This document shows, piece by piece, positions 8,470 through 15,625 of a DNA stretch of 20,983 bases. The notes below the pieces were generated by a model, which was not told the origin of the DNA, did no database searches, and saw only the letters and a program-made list of their open reading frames with translations. The number at the start of each line of letters is the position of its first letter. Within the stretch, counting starts at the first letter, position 1. A program made the translations under genes and the position numbers. The DNA is taken from the IMG/VR virus record IMGVR_UViG_3300002835_001336, positions 1 through 20,983 of that record; one strand, written 5' to 3'. Origin of the DNA: a virus.

Positions 8470-8593
8470 CGGCTTTGGGATTGGGGGGTTGGGTTACGGA
8501 TTCGAGGATCCACTCGTTATTGGTGAGCAGATAAGCGCCAGGGCCAGAAGGCAACGGCGTTGTAGGGAGCTGCTCAGGCGTTGCCTTCTTCAT
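8351..8593 (-). CDS. Small hypothetical protein overlapping tail terminator and tail tube genes
   Basis: This 80-codon ORF starts with ATG at 8593 inside the end of the tail terminator gene and fills the 104-bp gap before the tail tube. Its first 41 codons are unique and look like protein (MKKATPEQLPTTPLPSGPGA, then YLLTNNEWILESVTQPPNPK). The last 39 codons run out of frame through the tail tube start and look less natural. It may be a real small tail gene with an unusual overlap, or only its early part may matter for coupling translation to the tail tube gene. I know no family for it. Confidence 0.45.
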   Translation of the reverse strand: MKKATPEQLPTTPLPSGPGAYLLTNNEWILESVTQPPNPKADGPQHFSVLDGSVGDDLRDISSPDGGERDPGQGPEADSP

Positions 8594-9050
8594 GCACTGT
8601 GATGTTGGAGATGGCCGTGTAATAGGTCACAGTGTAAATCATTTTGACTTCGCACGCTTGCAAGTTGGGCTCATGGATCCGGCCACGGGATTCGATGTCA
8701 ATGCACAGTCCCCCCAGGTCTCGTCTCCCGGCCATGATGCGTGCATGGACCGCCGCGCAGAACGGGCCCAGGATTCGCCAGTTTGCGGGCTCCCCTGGCG
8801 TTCGGGGCTTGGTGATGGTGATAACGACCGGAAGGGTTGAGACCACCTGGCACGCGCTCAGGACCTTGTCGAGGGCCTCCCCTTCCTGATCCAGCTTGAT
8901 CACCACGCCATTGGGCTCAGATGCCACCCTGGCTGCATCGAGAAACAAGGCCCCAACCCCAGCAATATCGCTCCGGTCCTCGGTGGCCGCCGCGCCCCGC
9001 AGCAGCGCCGCCAGGGCATCCATTATCTGCGCGTCGATGGGGAGCGTCAT
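8574..9050 (-). CDS. Tail terminator / tail completion-like protein
   Basis: This 158-residue protein lies immediately upstream of the tail tube, where siphoviruses place the terminator (gpU-like) that caps the tube and joins it to the head. It starts MTLPIDAQIMDALAALLRGA, then has SEPNGVVIKLDQEGEALDKV and a beta-rich C-terminal part with EVKMIYTVTYYTAISN, consistent with the small alpha/beta fold of terminator and Gp37-type completion proteins. It has no membrane segment. Its ATG overlaps the upstream stop (ATGA at 9050-9047). The assignment rests mainly on size, fold impression and position. Confidence 0.6.
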   Translation of the reverse strand: MTLPIDAQIMDALAALLRGAAATEDRSDIAGVGALFLDAARVASEPNGVVIKLDQEGEALDKVLSACQVVSTLPVVITITKPRTPGEPANWRILGPFCAAVHARIMAGRRDLGGLCIDIESRGRIHEPNLQACEVKMIYTVTYYTAISNITVHEEGNA

Positions 9051-9301
9051 GGGCTAGGGGTGCGGTCCTGCTGGGGTTCGGTGGGCCGTAAGGTTTCAGC
9101 CTGCGGATCTTCGTCCAGCTTTGCCAGCAGGGTGGCACCCAGGCCGGCCGCAGCCAGGGCTCCAAATCCAGCAGCTGTCCACCCGTTCAGGCAATCGGCG
9201 GAACGCCGCTGGCAGATGTGGAAGGCCCCGCCGATGCCGATCGCAGGAGACGAAAACAAGCAAAGGGCGATGGCTGCGGTAATGGAATCTCTGGCGTTCA
9301 T
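9047..9301 (-). CDS. Small membrane protein, holin candidate (84 aa)
   Basis: The protein has two hydrophobic segments, about residues 6-28 (ITAAIALCLFSSPAIGIGGA) and 41-61 (WTAAGFGALAAAGLGATLLA), separated by a short Cys-containing loop (CQRRSADCLNG). An acidic, Pro-rich, polar tail follows. Two short membrane spans in about 80 residues is the usual architecture of a class II holin, which would open the inner membrane at lysis. It overlaps the upstream and downstream genes by 4 nt each. No endolysin is visible in the window, so the lysis role is inference; it could instead be an unknown inner-membrane protein. Confidence 0.55.
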   Translation of the reverse strand: MNARDSITAAIALCLFSSPAIGIGGAFHICQRRSADCLNGWTAAGFGALAAAGLGATLLAKLDEDPQAETLRPTEPQQDRTPSP

Positions 9302-9606
9302 CCCCTCCCCCTCACTAGTGCTGGGGGCATGATAGCGCCGGAGTTTTTTTGTAGATGACTACGATCAAGGAATTTATCCCAGATACCTGGCATTGCAAGC
9401 GAAAGAATAAACCCTACAATGCAAATTTGAGCCATTCTTTCTTTTATCTTTCCAACTTCTTTGGATAGCGTTTCGTGCGCAGTCACCAATTTATCTTGGC
9501 TTTTGCTGCGCTCACCTAACAGCGTGACAATCGTGCTAACGGAGCCTTCAACTCTAGCTATTTGAATAGCCAAAGCCGTGTGAGTGATTTGCTCAGATTC
9601 CGCCAT
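9298..9606 (-). CDS. Single-span membrane protein with coiled-coil N-terminus (XhlA-like)
   Basis: The 102-residue product starts with a soluble amphipathic and coiled-coil-like stretch (residues about 12-58: ALAIQIARVEGSVSTIVTLL, KLVTAHETLSKEVGKIKERM). One hydrophobic span follows at about 60-80 (ICIVGFILSLAMPGIWDKFL) and then a short basic tail. This resembles haemolysin XhlA-type holin accessory proteins in layout and length. It sits between two other small membrane proteins and overlaps the next start as ATGA, so the three probably work together, plausibly in lysis. The gene is AT-richer than the fibre genes upstream. Confidence 0.55.
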   Translation of the reverse strand: MAESEQITHTALAIQIARVEGSVSTIVTLLGERSKSQDKLVTAHETLSKEVGKIKERMAQICIVGFILSLAMPGIWDKFLDRSHLQKNSGAIMPPALVRGRG

Positions 9607-9635
9607 TGCTCAATGCTATTGTGGATGCAATGCAA

Positions 9636-10007
9636 TTATAGCCCATCGTTACTGTTGCGTGGTGACCTAGGCGATTCTGACGGCTCGCTATCACCATCAC
9701 GGCGAAGCTCTGGGTTGTACTTCCAGTAACCCTCTTGATATTTTTCAGCTTTTTCTTTTTCTTTGCCAAACTGGCCGACGATGTAGCCAAAAATTACTGC
9801 TGCACTAAGCGGCCCTCCAGCATTCATTCCAGCTATTGTCAGTCCCTTTTCCCAGCATTGCTCAAAATCTTTGCCAACAGCAAGACAATCATCTTTATAT
9901 TTATGCCCTAAAAATAGCAACGCAAGCAACACCGCTATGGCGCCAATTGATCCAACCAATCCAGCTGTGATTACCTTGGGTTGCGGCTGTTGTTTCAATC
10001 TAGCCAA
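9636..10007 (-). CDS. Two-span membrane protein of unknown function (123 aa)
   Basis: Hydrophobic segments lie at about residues 12-33 (VITAGLVGSIGAIAVLLALL) and 55-76 (LTIAGMNAGGPLSAAVIFGY). Between them is a loop with two cysteines (DCLAVGKDFEQCW). The C-terminal tail is long, charged and Ser/Arg-rich. The best available start is TTG at 10007; no ATG or GTG lies in frame upstream before the preceding stop, and no Shine-Dalgarno is seen, so the start is uncertain. Together with the next two genes it forms a trio of small membrane proteins between the fibre and tail genes. A holin, spanin-like or exclusion role is possible but not shown. Confidence 0.5.
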   Translation of the reverse strand: MARLKQQPQPKVITAGLVGSIGAIAVLLALLFLGHKYKDDCLAVGKDFEQCWEKGLTIAGMNAGGPLSAAVIFGYIVGQFGKEKEKAEKYQEGYWKYNPELRRDGDSEPSESPRSPRNSNDGL

Positions 10008-10054
10008 AACAATTAACTTAGAAACTGTAAGCCATGGCTGTTGCTGGGTGGCGT

Positions 10055-10789
10055 TTAGTCAGAGAGCAGGGGCCGGCGGTTGCGGAACGGATGATCAGCA
10101 GGAAGCAGCCATTCCAATCCATACTCCCAGGCCAGGTAACCCGTGACGATCCTGCGTTCTCGCAGCGTCGGCAGAAACAACGTGATAATTACTTGCCCTA
10201 TTTTTCCACGCCAGCCACGGTTAAATTCGAATCTATCAGCCCCTACCCAGATGGTGTTTCTACCGGCAGATGGCGCTATATCATCCGCCCACAGGAACGG
10301 CGCTGCAATCGTGGGCATCGCAATGTTAGAGGACGTTTCAACGCCATTCAGAAAAACCGGACGGAGCCCAAACCATTGGTTTGGAGCCTCTGCAAGAAGC
10401 AAACTAGCATTGGTGGCGAACGGGTATGACAGCAGTCCAGTAAATCCCACAATTGGGTCCGGTCCCTCATAATGAGCCACGCCAAAAGTTCGCACCGGGT
10501 CAAATGCTGTACCCGTCCACGAAAGCCTATTGTTATTGAGTGCAGCTCCATAGTTCATTGCAGGCTGACCATTAAGCCAGTCTGCGATATAAGCCGGTCG
10601 CTGACCAACCGTAGCGGTCAGGTGACGGCCGCCTCCGCTTTTGTCCTGTACTCCCGTGATCAGGTTGCTTGTTCTGGACGAGTCGCGGGGGTCATACCAG
10701 ACTATGGACGTGCCCCACTCGGCGGGGGTCCAAAACTCTTCGCCAGCAGGGGGAGTAAACCGCCTTGAATTGAGCCAAATTATGCTCAT
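10055..10789 (-). CDS. LamG/concanavalin A-like adhesin (tail-associated)
   Basis: This 244-residue protein has the marks of a lectin-like jelly-roll domain common in phage adhesins. These are a WYDPRDSS motif near the N-terminus, VQDKSGGGRHLTATVGQRPA, a LNGQPAMNYG segment, and a C-terminal block GYLAWEYGLEWLLPADHPFR. That last block is the usual ending of these domains (YLAhkWGL..lLP..HPY). It probably binds surface sugars. It follows the collagen-like fibre and its partner, overlapping the latter by 4 nt (ATGA at 10789-10786), so it is likely part of the same fibre complex. The lectin fold is moderately sure; the ligand is unknown. Confidence 0.65.
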   Translation of the reverse strand: MSIIWLNSRRFTPPAGEEFWTPAEWGTSIVWYDPRDSSRTSNLITGVQDKSGGGRHLTATVGQRPAYIADWLNGQPAMNYGAALNNNRLSWTGTAFDPVRTFGVAHYEGPDPIVGFTGLLSYPFATNASLLLAEAPNQWFGLRPVFLNGVETSSNIAMPTIAAPFLWADDIAPSAGRNTIWVGADRFEFNRGWRGKIGQVIITLFLPTLRERRIVTGYLAWEYGLEWLLPADHPFRNRRPLLSD

Positions 10790-11463
10790 TCCTGCCGCTC
10801 CCAGGCCAGTGACTCGCGCTCAATGGTGCTGGGGTCGTCGGGCAAAAACTGACCGTCAGCATCACGGGCCTGCACCACAACCCACAAGTCGCCGGAGGCA
10901 TCTACCCACTCCTGCCCTACCGCCATCGCCAGCGGGCGGGCAGCGCCACCCAGGGCCGCCACGAATGAATCAGGCAAGTGCAAGGCCAGCGCCAGTCCTC
11001 GAACCTCCTGCAACAGTTCAGAGCTGACCAACCCCTGCCGCCGCATGGCGATCCAGGCCCCACGAAAATCGTCCGGGTCGCCTGCCCCTGCAGCGGCCAC
11101 CAGCAGCAGGGCTGATGGCAACGACAGGCCCGCTGCTGGGGCGGTGCTAAGACTGCCGGCCAGCATCTGGTTGATCGCAGGGTGGGCCAACAGGGTGCGC
11201 TTGAATGTTCGCCAATTCGGCACTGGCGGCGGAGTCGGTAATGGTTCAACTAACCAGCTCCAGATCCATTGCCCTGCAGCGCGGTCAATCGTTTGGATCT
11301 CCCGAATGCTATGGGTTGTGGGGTCGTGCTCCGGCTGGGGGGTCCGCACAATGGCCAGCACCTCATAGTGAGCGTCGAGGCCCTCTACGGGTTGATCGTC
11401 GAGCCGTGGGTACGCCACCAGTTTGCCGGTGGTGGTGTTGAGCAAAATGAAATTTGGAGCCAT
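10786..11463 (-). CDS. Fibre-associated protein, probable fibre partner or assembly factor
   Basis: The gene begins directly after the collagen-like fibre stop (TAGATG) and overlaps the LamG-like gene. Residues about 1-75 contain IREIQTIDRAAGQWIWSWLV. Residues about 82-165 form an all-helical block (NWRTFKRTLLAHPAINQML, DDFRGAWIAMRRQGLVSSEL, LPDSFVAALG) that resembles a domain I associate with cyanobacterial phage fibre partners (NW..F...L.....F). The C-terminal 45 residues (VGQEWVDASGDLWVVVQARD) form a small beta-rich end. It could be a structural partner or chaperone of the fibre; no named family is certain. Confidence 0.55.
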   Translation of the reverse strand: MAPNFILLNTTTGKLVAYPRLDDQPVEGLDAHYEVLAIVRTPQPEHDPTTHSIREIQTIDRAAGQWIWSWLVEPLPTPPPVPNWRTFKRTLLAHPAINQMLAGSLSTAPAAGLSLPSALLLVAAAGAGDPDDFRGAWIAMRRQGLVSSELLQEVRGLALALHLPDSFVAALGGAARPLAMAVGQEWVDASGDLWVVVQARDADGQFLPDDPSTIERESLAWERQE

Positions 11464-12666
11464 CTAGCCGGTCCTCCGCACTGTGAGATACAGCTGGGCC
11501 AACCTGCAGCCACCACCAGCCTGCGTGATGTCAAACCGCAGAATATCACCCGCCGCTGCAGTCGTGATTGACAGCGTGCCGCTGCTGCCTTCGGTGCTGC
11601 CGATCGCAATTTGCGGGAGGGTGCTGTAGATCGAGGTGGCGTTCAGCCTAGCATTGACGATAAACGCAGACCCTGATGCAGCAGTTTCCGCGCTCAGGGC
11701 TGACGCCAGGATTTGTGCAGGCCAGGGAAACCTAAACCGCTCAACTGCGGTTGCTGCGGTTGGGTCGGCCTGGGTGCCGCTGAGTTCTACCACCAGTGAC
11801 TCAGAATCTCGCTGGTGAACGTGATCTTCCCTGGCGTAGTCCGTGCTGGTGCCGATCGCTGCAGTAGCCGCCAGCGCTGCTGGCGCAGCATCGGCGGGAG
11901 ATGGGGCAAGCCCTGCCGGCCCCTCAGGCCCCTGGGGGCCTGTCGCGCCGGTGGCACCCGTCGCCCCCGTCGCACCCGTTGACCCCTGCGGGCCTGCAGG
12001 GCCCTGAGGCCCGGTCACCCCTTGAGGCCCCTGCGGGCCAACCAAAGACGCCAGCCATTGTGCTTCGGTCCCTGAAAAACCGCCAGCCACGGCCGCCTGG
12101 TAGGCGCTACTGCCCGTTGCGCCGGTAGGGCCCTGAGGGCCCTGCGGTCCAATCGGGCCAGGAACCGTTGACGCAGCACCCGCCGGCCCAGCAGGCCCTG
12201 CAGGCCCAGTTGGCCCCGGAACCGTCGAGGCAGCACCTGCGGCCCCCGTCGCACCCGTTGACCCCTGCGGGCCTGCTGGGCCTGCAGGGCCTGCTGGGCC
12301 TTGAGGTCCTGCCGCTCCCGTAGCCCCGCTAGCGCCTGGCGGCCCGGTTGGCCCCTCAGGACCCTGGGGGCCAACCCCTAAAATCGCCGCCACCGCTGAG
12401 ACCGCTGCATTCCGGGTATTGATCGGCCCCGCCGTGCCGGTGCCAGTGCCAGCACCAGTGGCTACAAAATAAGCACCAACTGTATTTGATTCGGCGCCAA
12501 TTGCCGTGAAAGAGGTATTGCCTACGCTGATAATTTGATACGCTTGCCCAACAACAAACGCCCCGGCCGTTACCGCCGCGCCGATGCGGTCCAACACCAG
12601 GCGGTCGCTGCCCTGGACGCTGCCCAGGTCTGGCAGTTGGGAAATCGTGAGCGGTGTTTGGGTCAT
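11464..12666 (-). CDS. Collagen-like tail fibre protein
   Basis: The 400-residue protein has an N-terminal domain (1-98) including [20 protein letters not shown] and [17 protein letters not shown], a motif I know from other phage fibres. Gly-X-Y collagen-like runs occupy about 99-186 and 210-252, split by [20 protein letters not shown], a common insertion in phage collagen fibres. Next come [16 protein letters not shown], another fibre hallmark, and a beta-rich trimerising or binding head (about 290-400). It should form a trimeric rod with a terminal knob. The gene starts 3 nt after the gpFII-like gene. Its location between head and tail genes is unusual. The collagen repeats use GC-rich codons and contain long direct DNA repeats. 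Confidence 0.93.
   Translation of the reverse strand: MTQTPLTISQLPDLGSVQGSDRLVLDRIGAAVTAGAFVVGQAYQIISVGNTSFTAIGAESNTVGAYFVATGAGTGTGTAGPINTRNAAVSAVAAILGVGPQGPEGPTGPPGASGATGAAGPQGPAGPAGPAGPQGSTGATGAAGAASTVPGPTGPAGPAGPAGAASTVPGPIGPQGPQGPTGATGSSAYQAAVAGGFSGTEAQWLASLVGPQGPQGVTGPQGPAGPQGSTGATGATGATGATGPQGPEGPAGLAPSPADAAPAALAATAAIGTSTDYAREDHVHQRDSESLVVELSGTQADPTAATAVERFRFPWPAQILASALSAETAASGSAFIVNARLNATSIYSTLPQIAIGSTEGSSGTLSITTAAAGDILRFDITQAGGGCRLAQLYLTVRRTG
11963..12276. repeat. 35-bp perfect direct repeat pair inside the collagen-like gene
   Basis: Positions 11963-11997 and 12242-12276 are identical over 35 bp and lie 279 bp (93 codons) apart in the same frame, coding for the repeated [11 protein letters not shown] segment. 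Recombination between them would delete or duplicate 93 residues of collagen rod without shifting the frame. Confidence 0.85.
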
Positions 12667-12669
12667 GGC

Positions 12670-13080
12670 TTAGGACGGCTGGTTTTGCAGCGAACGGCCG
12701 GAGCCGGTAACCAGCAACTGGCCGGAGCCGGTGCGGAGGAGGCGGGAAACTAGGGGTATGGCTATGGCTGTGGTGCGGGCTAACCTCACCATGCTCCAGC
12801 TCAGCGCCCTGGGCTCGCTACCAGGCAGTGGCTCTGGCGCCCTTGTTGCCTTAAATGCAATGCCATCAACTACAAGAGAATGGTTATAGTCAAGATGGCC
12901 AAATTCTGCGGTTCTGATCTTTAGTAGCCATGGGACAACCTCCACTCCATCATCAAAGACCAGCTCTTTGTTTTCCTCCAAAAAACCACGGCCAGTAACG
13001 GCGCCAGCAATTACGCTGACGCCGCCCATGAAATCCAGGGCCGCCCGATCTGCATCAGCTGACAGGCGGGCCCAGCTCAT
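12670..13080 (-). CDS. Head-tail joining protein (gpFII-like)
   Basis: The 136-residue product follows the capsid and decoration genes, where lambda-like phages encode the FII connector that binds the head and receives the tail. It begins MSWARLSADADRAALDFMGG, then has beta-rich VFDDGVEVVPWLLKIRT, and a GHLDYNHSLVVDGIAFKATR block that mirrors the FII core ('gd.l.vdG..y.v'). The C-terminal 20 residues contain an octapeptide repeat ([RV]TGSG[QR] twice). Its start overlaps the upstream stop by one base (TGATG at 13080). The family call is moderate because FII proteins diverge strongly. Confidence 0.6.
   Translation of the reverse strand: MSWARLSADADRAALDFMGGVSVIAGAVTGRGFLEENKELVFDDGVEVVPWLLKIRTAEFGHLDYNHSLVVDGIAFKATRAPEPLPGSEPRALSWSMVRLARTTAIAIPLVSRLLRTGSGQLLVTGSGRSLQNQPS
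12696..12732. repeat. 13-bp direct repeat pair, 24-bp period
   Basis: GGCCGGAGCCGGT occurs at 12696-12708 and 12720-12732. It encodes two tandem octapeptides (LLRTGSGQ, LLVTGSGR) at the end of the head-tail joining protein. It looks like a recent small tandem duplication. Confidence 0.75.
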
Positions 13081-13427
13081 CAGAAGGCGCCGTTAAGGCG
13101 GACGTGGGCCAACGTAGCGCCAGAAGCGTAAGCGGCAGACTGGGATCCAATTGGCACAAACACACCGATAAGGGTGTTGCCGCTGGCGCTGGCTGTCACG
13201 TTCTTGTTGGTGTCATTCCAATACGCCTTGGCGTAAAGGCTGGCGGTGGCGCCAGTGGCCTTAGGAAGTTCGTGAACTCCTTCAAGCATGAAGCTGCCAA
13301 CCTCCCCACTGGCTAAAGCGGTTACGGCAACACCAAACAAAGCGCCAACCAACGCGCCGCCACCAGAGGCGACAACGTAAGGAGCGGCAATGGATAGGAT
13401 TTTTCCTTCTTGAATAGGTCCTTGCAT
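13080..13427 (-). CDS. Capsid decoration/cement protein (DUF2190 family)
   Basis: The 115-residue protein lies directly downstream of the major capsid gene, as decoration proteins normally do. Its composition is small-residue and beta-rich (QEGKILSIAAPYVVASGGGA, LVGALFGVAVTALASGEVGS, KAYWNDTNKNVTASASGN, LIGVFVPIGSQSAAYASG). It ends with VRLNGAF, the strand typical of DUF2190 proteins. It would bind the outside of the capsid lattice and stabilise it. A 57-bp AT-rich gap precedes the start, longer than most junctions here; I see no strong promoter in it. Confidence 0.82.
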   Translation of the reverse strand: MQGPIQEGKILSIAAPYVVASGGGALVGALFGVAVTALASGEVGSFMLEGVHELPKATGATASLYAKAYWNDTNKNVTASASGNTLIGVFVPIGSQSAAYASGATLAHVRLNGAF

Positions 13428-13484
13428 TGTTTTTAATGGAATTGGGGAAAGTTAAACATTAAAGCTAAAGCGCAATGGTTAAAA

Positions 13485-15584
13485 TCATGCGCCAGAGCTG
13501 CGATAAATAAAACGGAAATCCTCAATGGCGCAACCAAAATCAGAACGAGCCAGCAGCTTCAGGCCATCAGGATCCCTTTCGGGCTCTGATGTAATGGTAG
13601 GACCAGGCTCGTCTGCCAGGTAACCCCACACCATGCCAGGCGTTCTAGTTGGGCCAGCGGCTGCATACCATTGCGTTGCGGAACCATCAAGACGTGGCTC
13701 AACTATTAATTGCATCTTCCTTGCGTAGGGATTGGGCCCAGAGTTTCCAGTCAACGCAGCAGGAGCGTAACCATCAGGATAGAGAAATTGCTCGGCAGTT
13801 GCTTCTAGATCTGATGGAACAATCATAAACTCAGGGGTCAAATTAACCGTAACGTTGCTTATATCTTTTTGCTTTCGCATTGCCTTTCGGGCTGCGTTTA
13901 CACCGGCAATACCAATGGCGCCTGTGCCGGTGTTATTGTGAGCTGCATTAAACAATGCAAGACCGTCTACCGATACAGTGGCATCGCCAGTGATCATTGC
14001 CCATATAAGATTGGATTCCAAGCGACGAAACCCACGGCCTAAAAATTCAGGAGTTCGCTCCAAGGCAGACAAATCATCATTGATAATTGCTTGCCGAGAA
14101 ATTACAATTTTTTTGGTATATGTAAACAGCCTCCAGGTAGCTTCTGCTTCCTTCAGAGTGCCTGTTTTGTATTCGCCGCCTTCAGGCGTAAGCTCTGGCG
14201 TAAGATCGGCGGCAATAGTTAAATCGCTTGCTCTTTTGAAATCTGGTAAATTTCGTTGGCGTGCAAGCCCCTTCCAGGTATGAGGCTCTTCTTCGTAGAA
14301 TTGAGTTAAAGATTTGCCTGCTAGATTAGAAAACAGCAATGGAAAATCGCTAGTGCTGTGCATGGCCATGGCCACTAGCTCATTTTTAGACCTACCCACA
14401 GTGCTTATGCCCCGCGAGTTGGCATAGGCCCTTACGCATTCCATCAAGGAATAACCTCGATACTCTTGGCCAACGTCAGAGATCTGGGCCAGAGGATTGA
14501 TCCGTGCGTACAGCATGTCCCCAATGCCGGCCATCACAGTGTCCCCCGCGTCGCGGGTGACCTGGAGGCGGGCAGGGTGGCCCGCCTTGCTGGCGACGGT
14601 TTCAAGCGGGCCGGCGTGGGCCTTCACAATTTCGAGGGCAACATCAGCAAACGGCTTACCGCTGTCAACCATGGCTTGCACCGCGATAGGAGCGATATTG
14701 GCCTCGGCCGCGCAACGGCGGATTTCAATTTCGCGCTGTGCATTGGCAAGAGCCACGGAATCCGCAACAGCGGTTGAGGCAACGGGGCTTACGGCGGCTT
14801 GCACTACTGCAAGGGCAACAGGGGCAGCTTCGGTAGAAGCAACCACGGGAGGCGCTTCGGTGACGGCGGCCGGTGCGCTCCCGGCCTGATCTTGCGTGGG
14901 CATGTGTTCAGCTCGGGAGTGTTCAGGGTGATCTCCTGATTCTATTCTAACCATTGACGCCAGGGCCTTAGACACCCACCCTGGAGGGTTAGGGAATCGC
15001 CCCGCAGGCAGAGCCGGGACGCTGGCACGCACGTCTACCGGGTCGATCACTGCATCAATCAGGCCAGCCGCCAGGGCCGCTTCGGCGGTAAACCAGGTAC
15101 CACCCCCCTGCGCCGCGCCCATCCATTCCAAAATCTGTTCGACCGATTGGCCTGATGCCTTGGCATAGGTGGTGGAATAAACCTGGGAGTGCACGCGCAG
15201 CATGGCCGCCGCGGCATCCATCGAATCGGCGTCTCCAACCGATCCGCCCCAGCAGTTATGGATCATCAGCAGGGCGTTGCTTGGCATCAAGCGGCGATCA
15301 CCCTTGGCCTTGCTGATGGCCATTGGGACAATCGAGCCGGCAGATGCCACCAAGCCATCCACCACATAATCCTTTCTGCCCTTGTAAGCCGCCAACACGT
15401 TATGGATTGCAATCCCTTCGGCTGCCGCGCCGCCAGGTGAAAACAGGTGAATCTCAACATCACGCCCCCCTGCAGCGTCCAGCGCTCGGGCCACGTCGTC
15501 AACCAACACGTCAACCCCGACTTCGCCATAGAGCCGCAACACTGGGGCAGTGGCGGCGGCTTTAACGGTTACTCCTGGGGCCAT
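13485..15584 (-). CDS. ClpP-like prohead protease fused to major capsid protein
   Basis: This 699-residue protein joins two phage functions. Residues 1-195 are a ClpP/S49-type serine protease: LFSPGGAAAEG forms the oxyanion region, LVASAGS gives nucleophile Ser81, MIHNCWGG gives His109, and GLIDAVID gives Asp167. Residues about 205-335 are Ala/Pro-rich and then helical and charged, like a scaffold or delta domain. Residues about 340-699 match the Mu gpT/HK97-like major capsid family (NLAGKSLTQFYEEEPHTWKG, KKIVISRQAIINDD, GLALFNAAHNN, RSDFGCAIEDFRFIYRSSGA). The protease would release the capsid domain during head maturation. ATG at 15584 is the first start after an in-frame stop. This fusion type is already known in phages. 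No stop or restart divides the two parts. Confidence 0.93.
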   Translation of the reverse strand: MAPGVTVKAAATAPVLRLYGEVGVDVLVDDVARALDAAGGRDVEIHLFSPGGAAAEGIAIHNVLAAYKGRKDYVVDGLVASAGSIVPMAISKAKGDRRLMPSNALLMIHNCWGGSVGDADSMDAAAAMLRVHSQVYSTTYAKASGQSVEQILEWMGAAQGGGTWFTAEAALAAGLIDAVIDPVDVRASVPALPAGRFPNPPGWVSKALASMVRIESGDHPEHSRAEHMPTQDQAGSAPAAVTEAPPVVASTEAAPVALAVVQAAVSPVASTAVADSVALANAQREIEIRRCAAEANIAPIAVQAMVDSGKPFADVALEIVKAHAGPLETVASKAGHPARLQVTRDAGDTVMAGIGDMLYARINPLAQISDVGQEYRGYSLMECVRAYANSRGISTVGRSKNELVAMAMHSTSDFPLLFSNLAGKSLTQFYEEEPHTWKGLARQRNLPDFKRASDLTIAADLTPELTPEGGEYKTGTLKEAEATWRLFTYTKKIVISRQAIINDDLSALERTPEFLGRGFRRLESNLIWAMITGDATVSVDGLALFNAAHNNTGTGAIGIAGVNAARKAMRKQKDISNVTVNLTPEFMIVPSDLEATAEQFLYPDGYAPAALTGNSGPNPYARKMQLIVEPRLDGSATQWYAAAGPTRTPGMVWGYLADEPGPTITSEPERDPDGLKLLARSDFGCAIEDFRFIYRSSGA

Positions 15585-15625
15585 TGATGCTCAGATGCTG
15601 AGGGTAGTTTAAGCGGTCAGCGCCA

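Noticed and set aside
10055-12666. Diversity-generating retroelement acting on the fibre/adhesin genes
   Set aside because: No reverse transcriptase or template repeat is visible in the window, and the LamG-like gene end shows no variable-repeat pattern.
13428-13484. Promoter in the gap between capsid and decoration genes
   Set aside because: The gap is AT-rich, but the best -35/-10 pair has poor matches and a 15-bp spacer.
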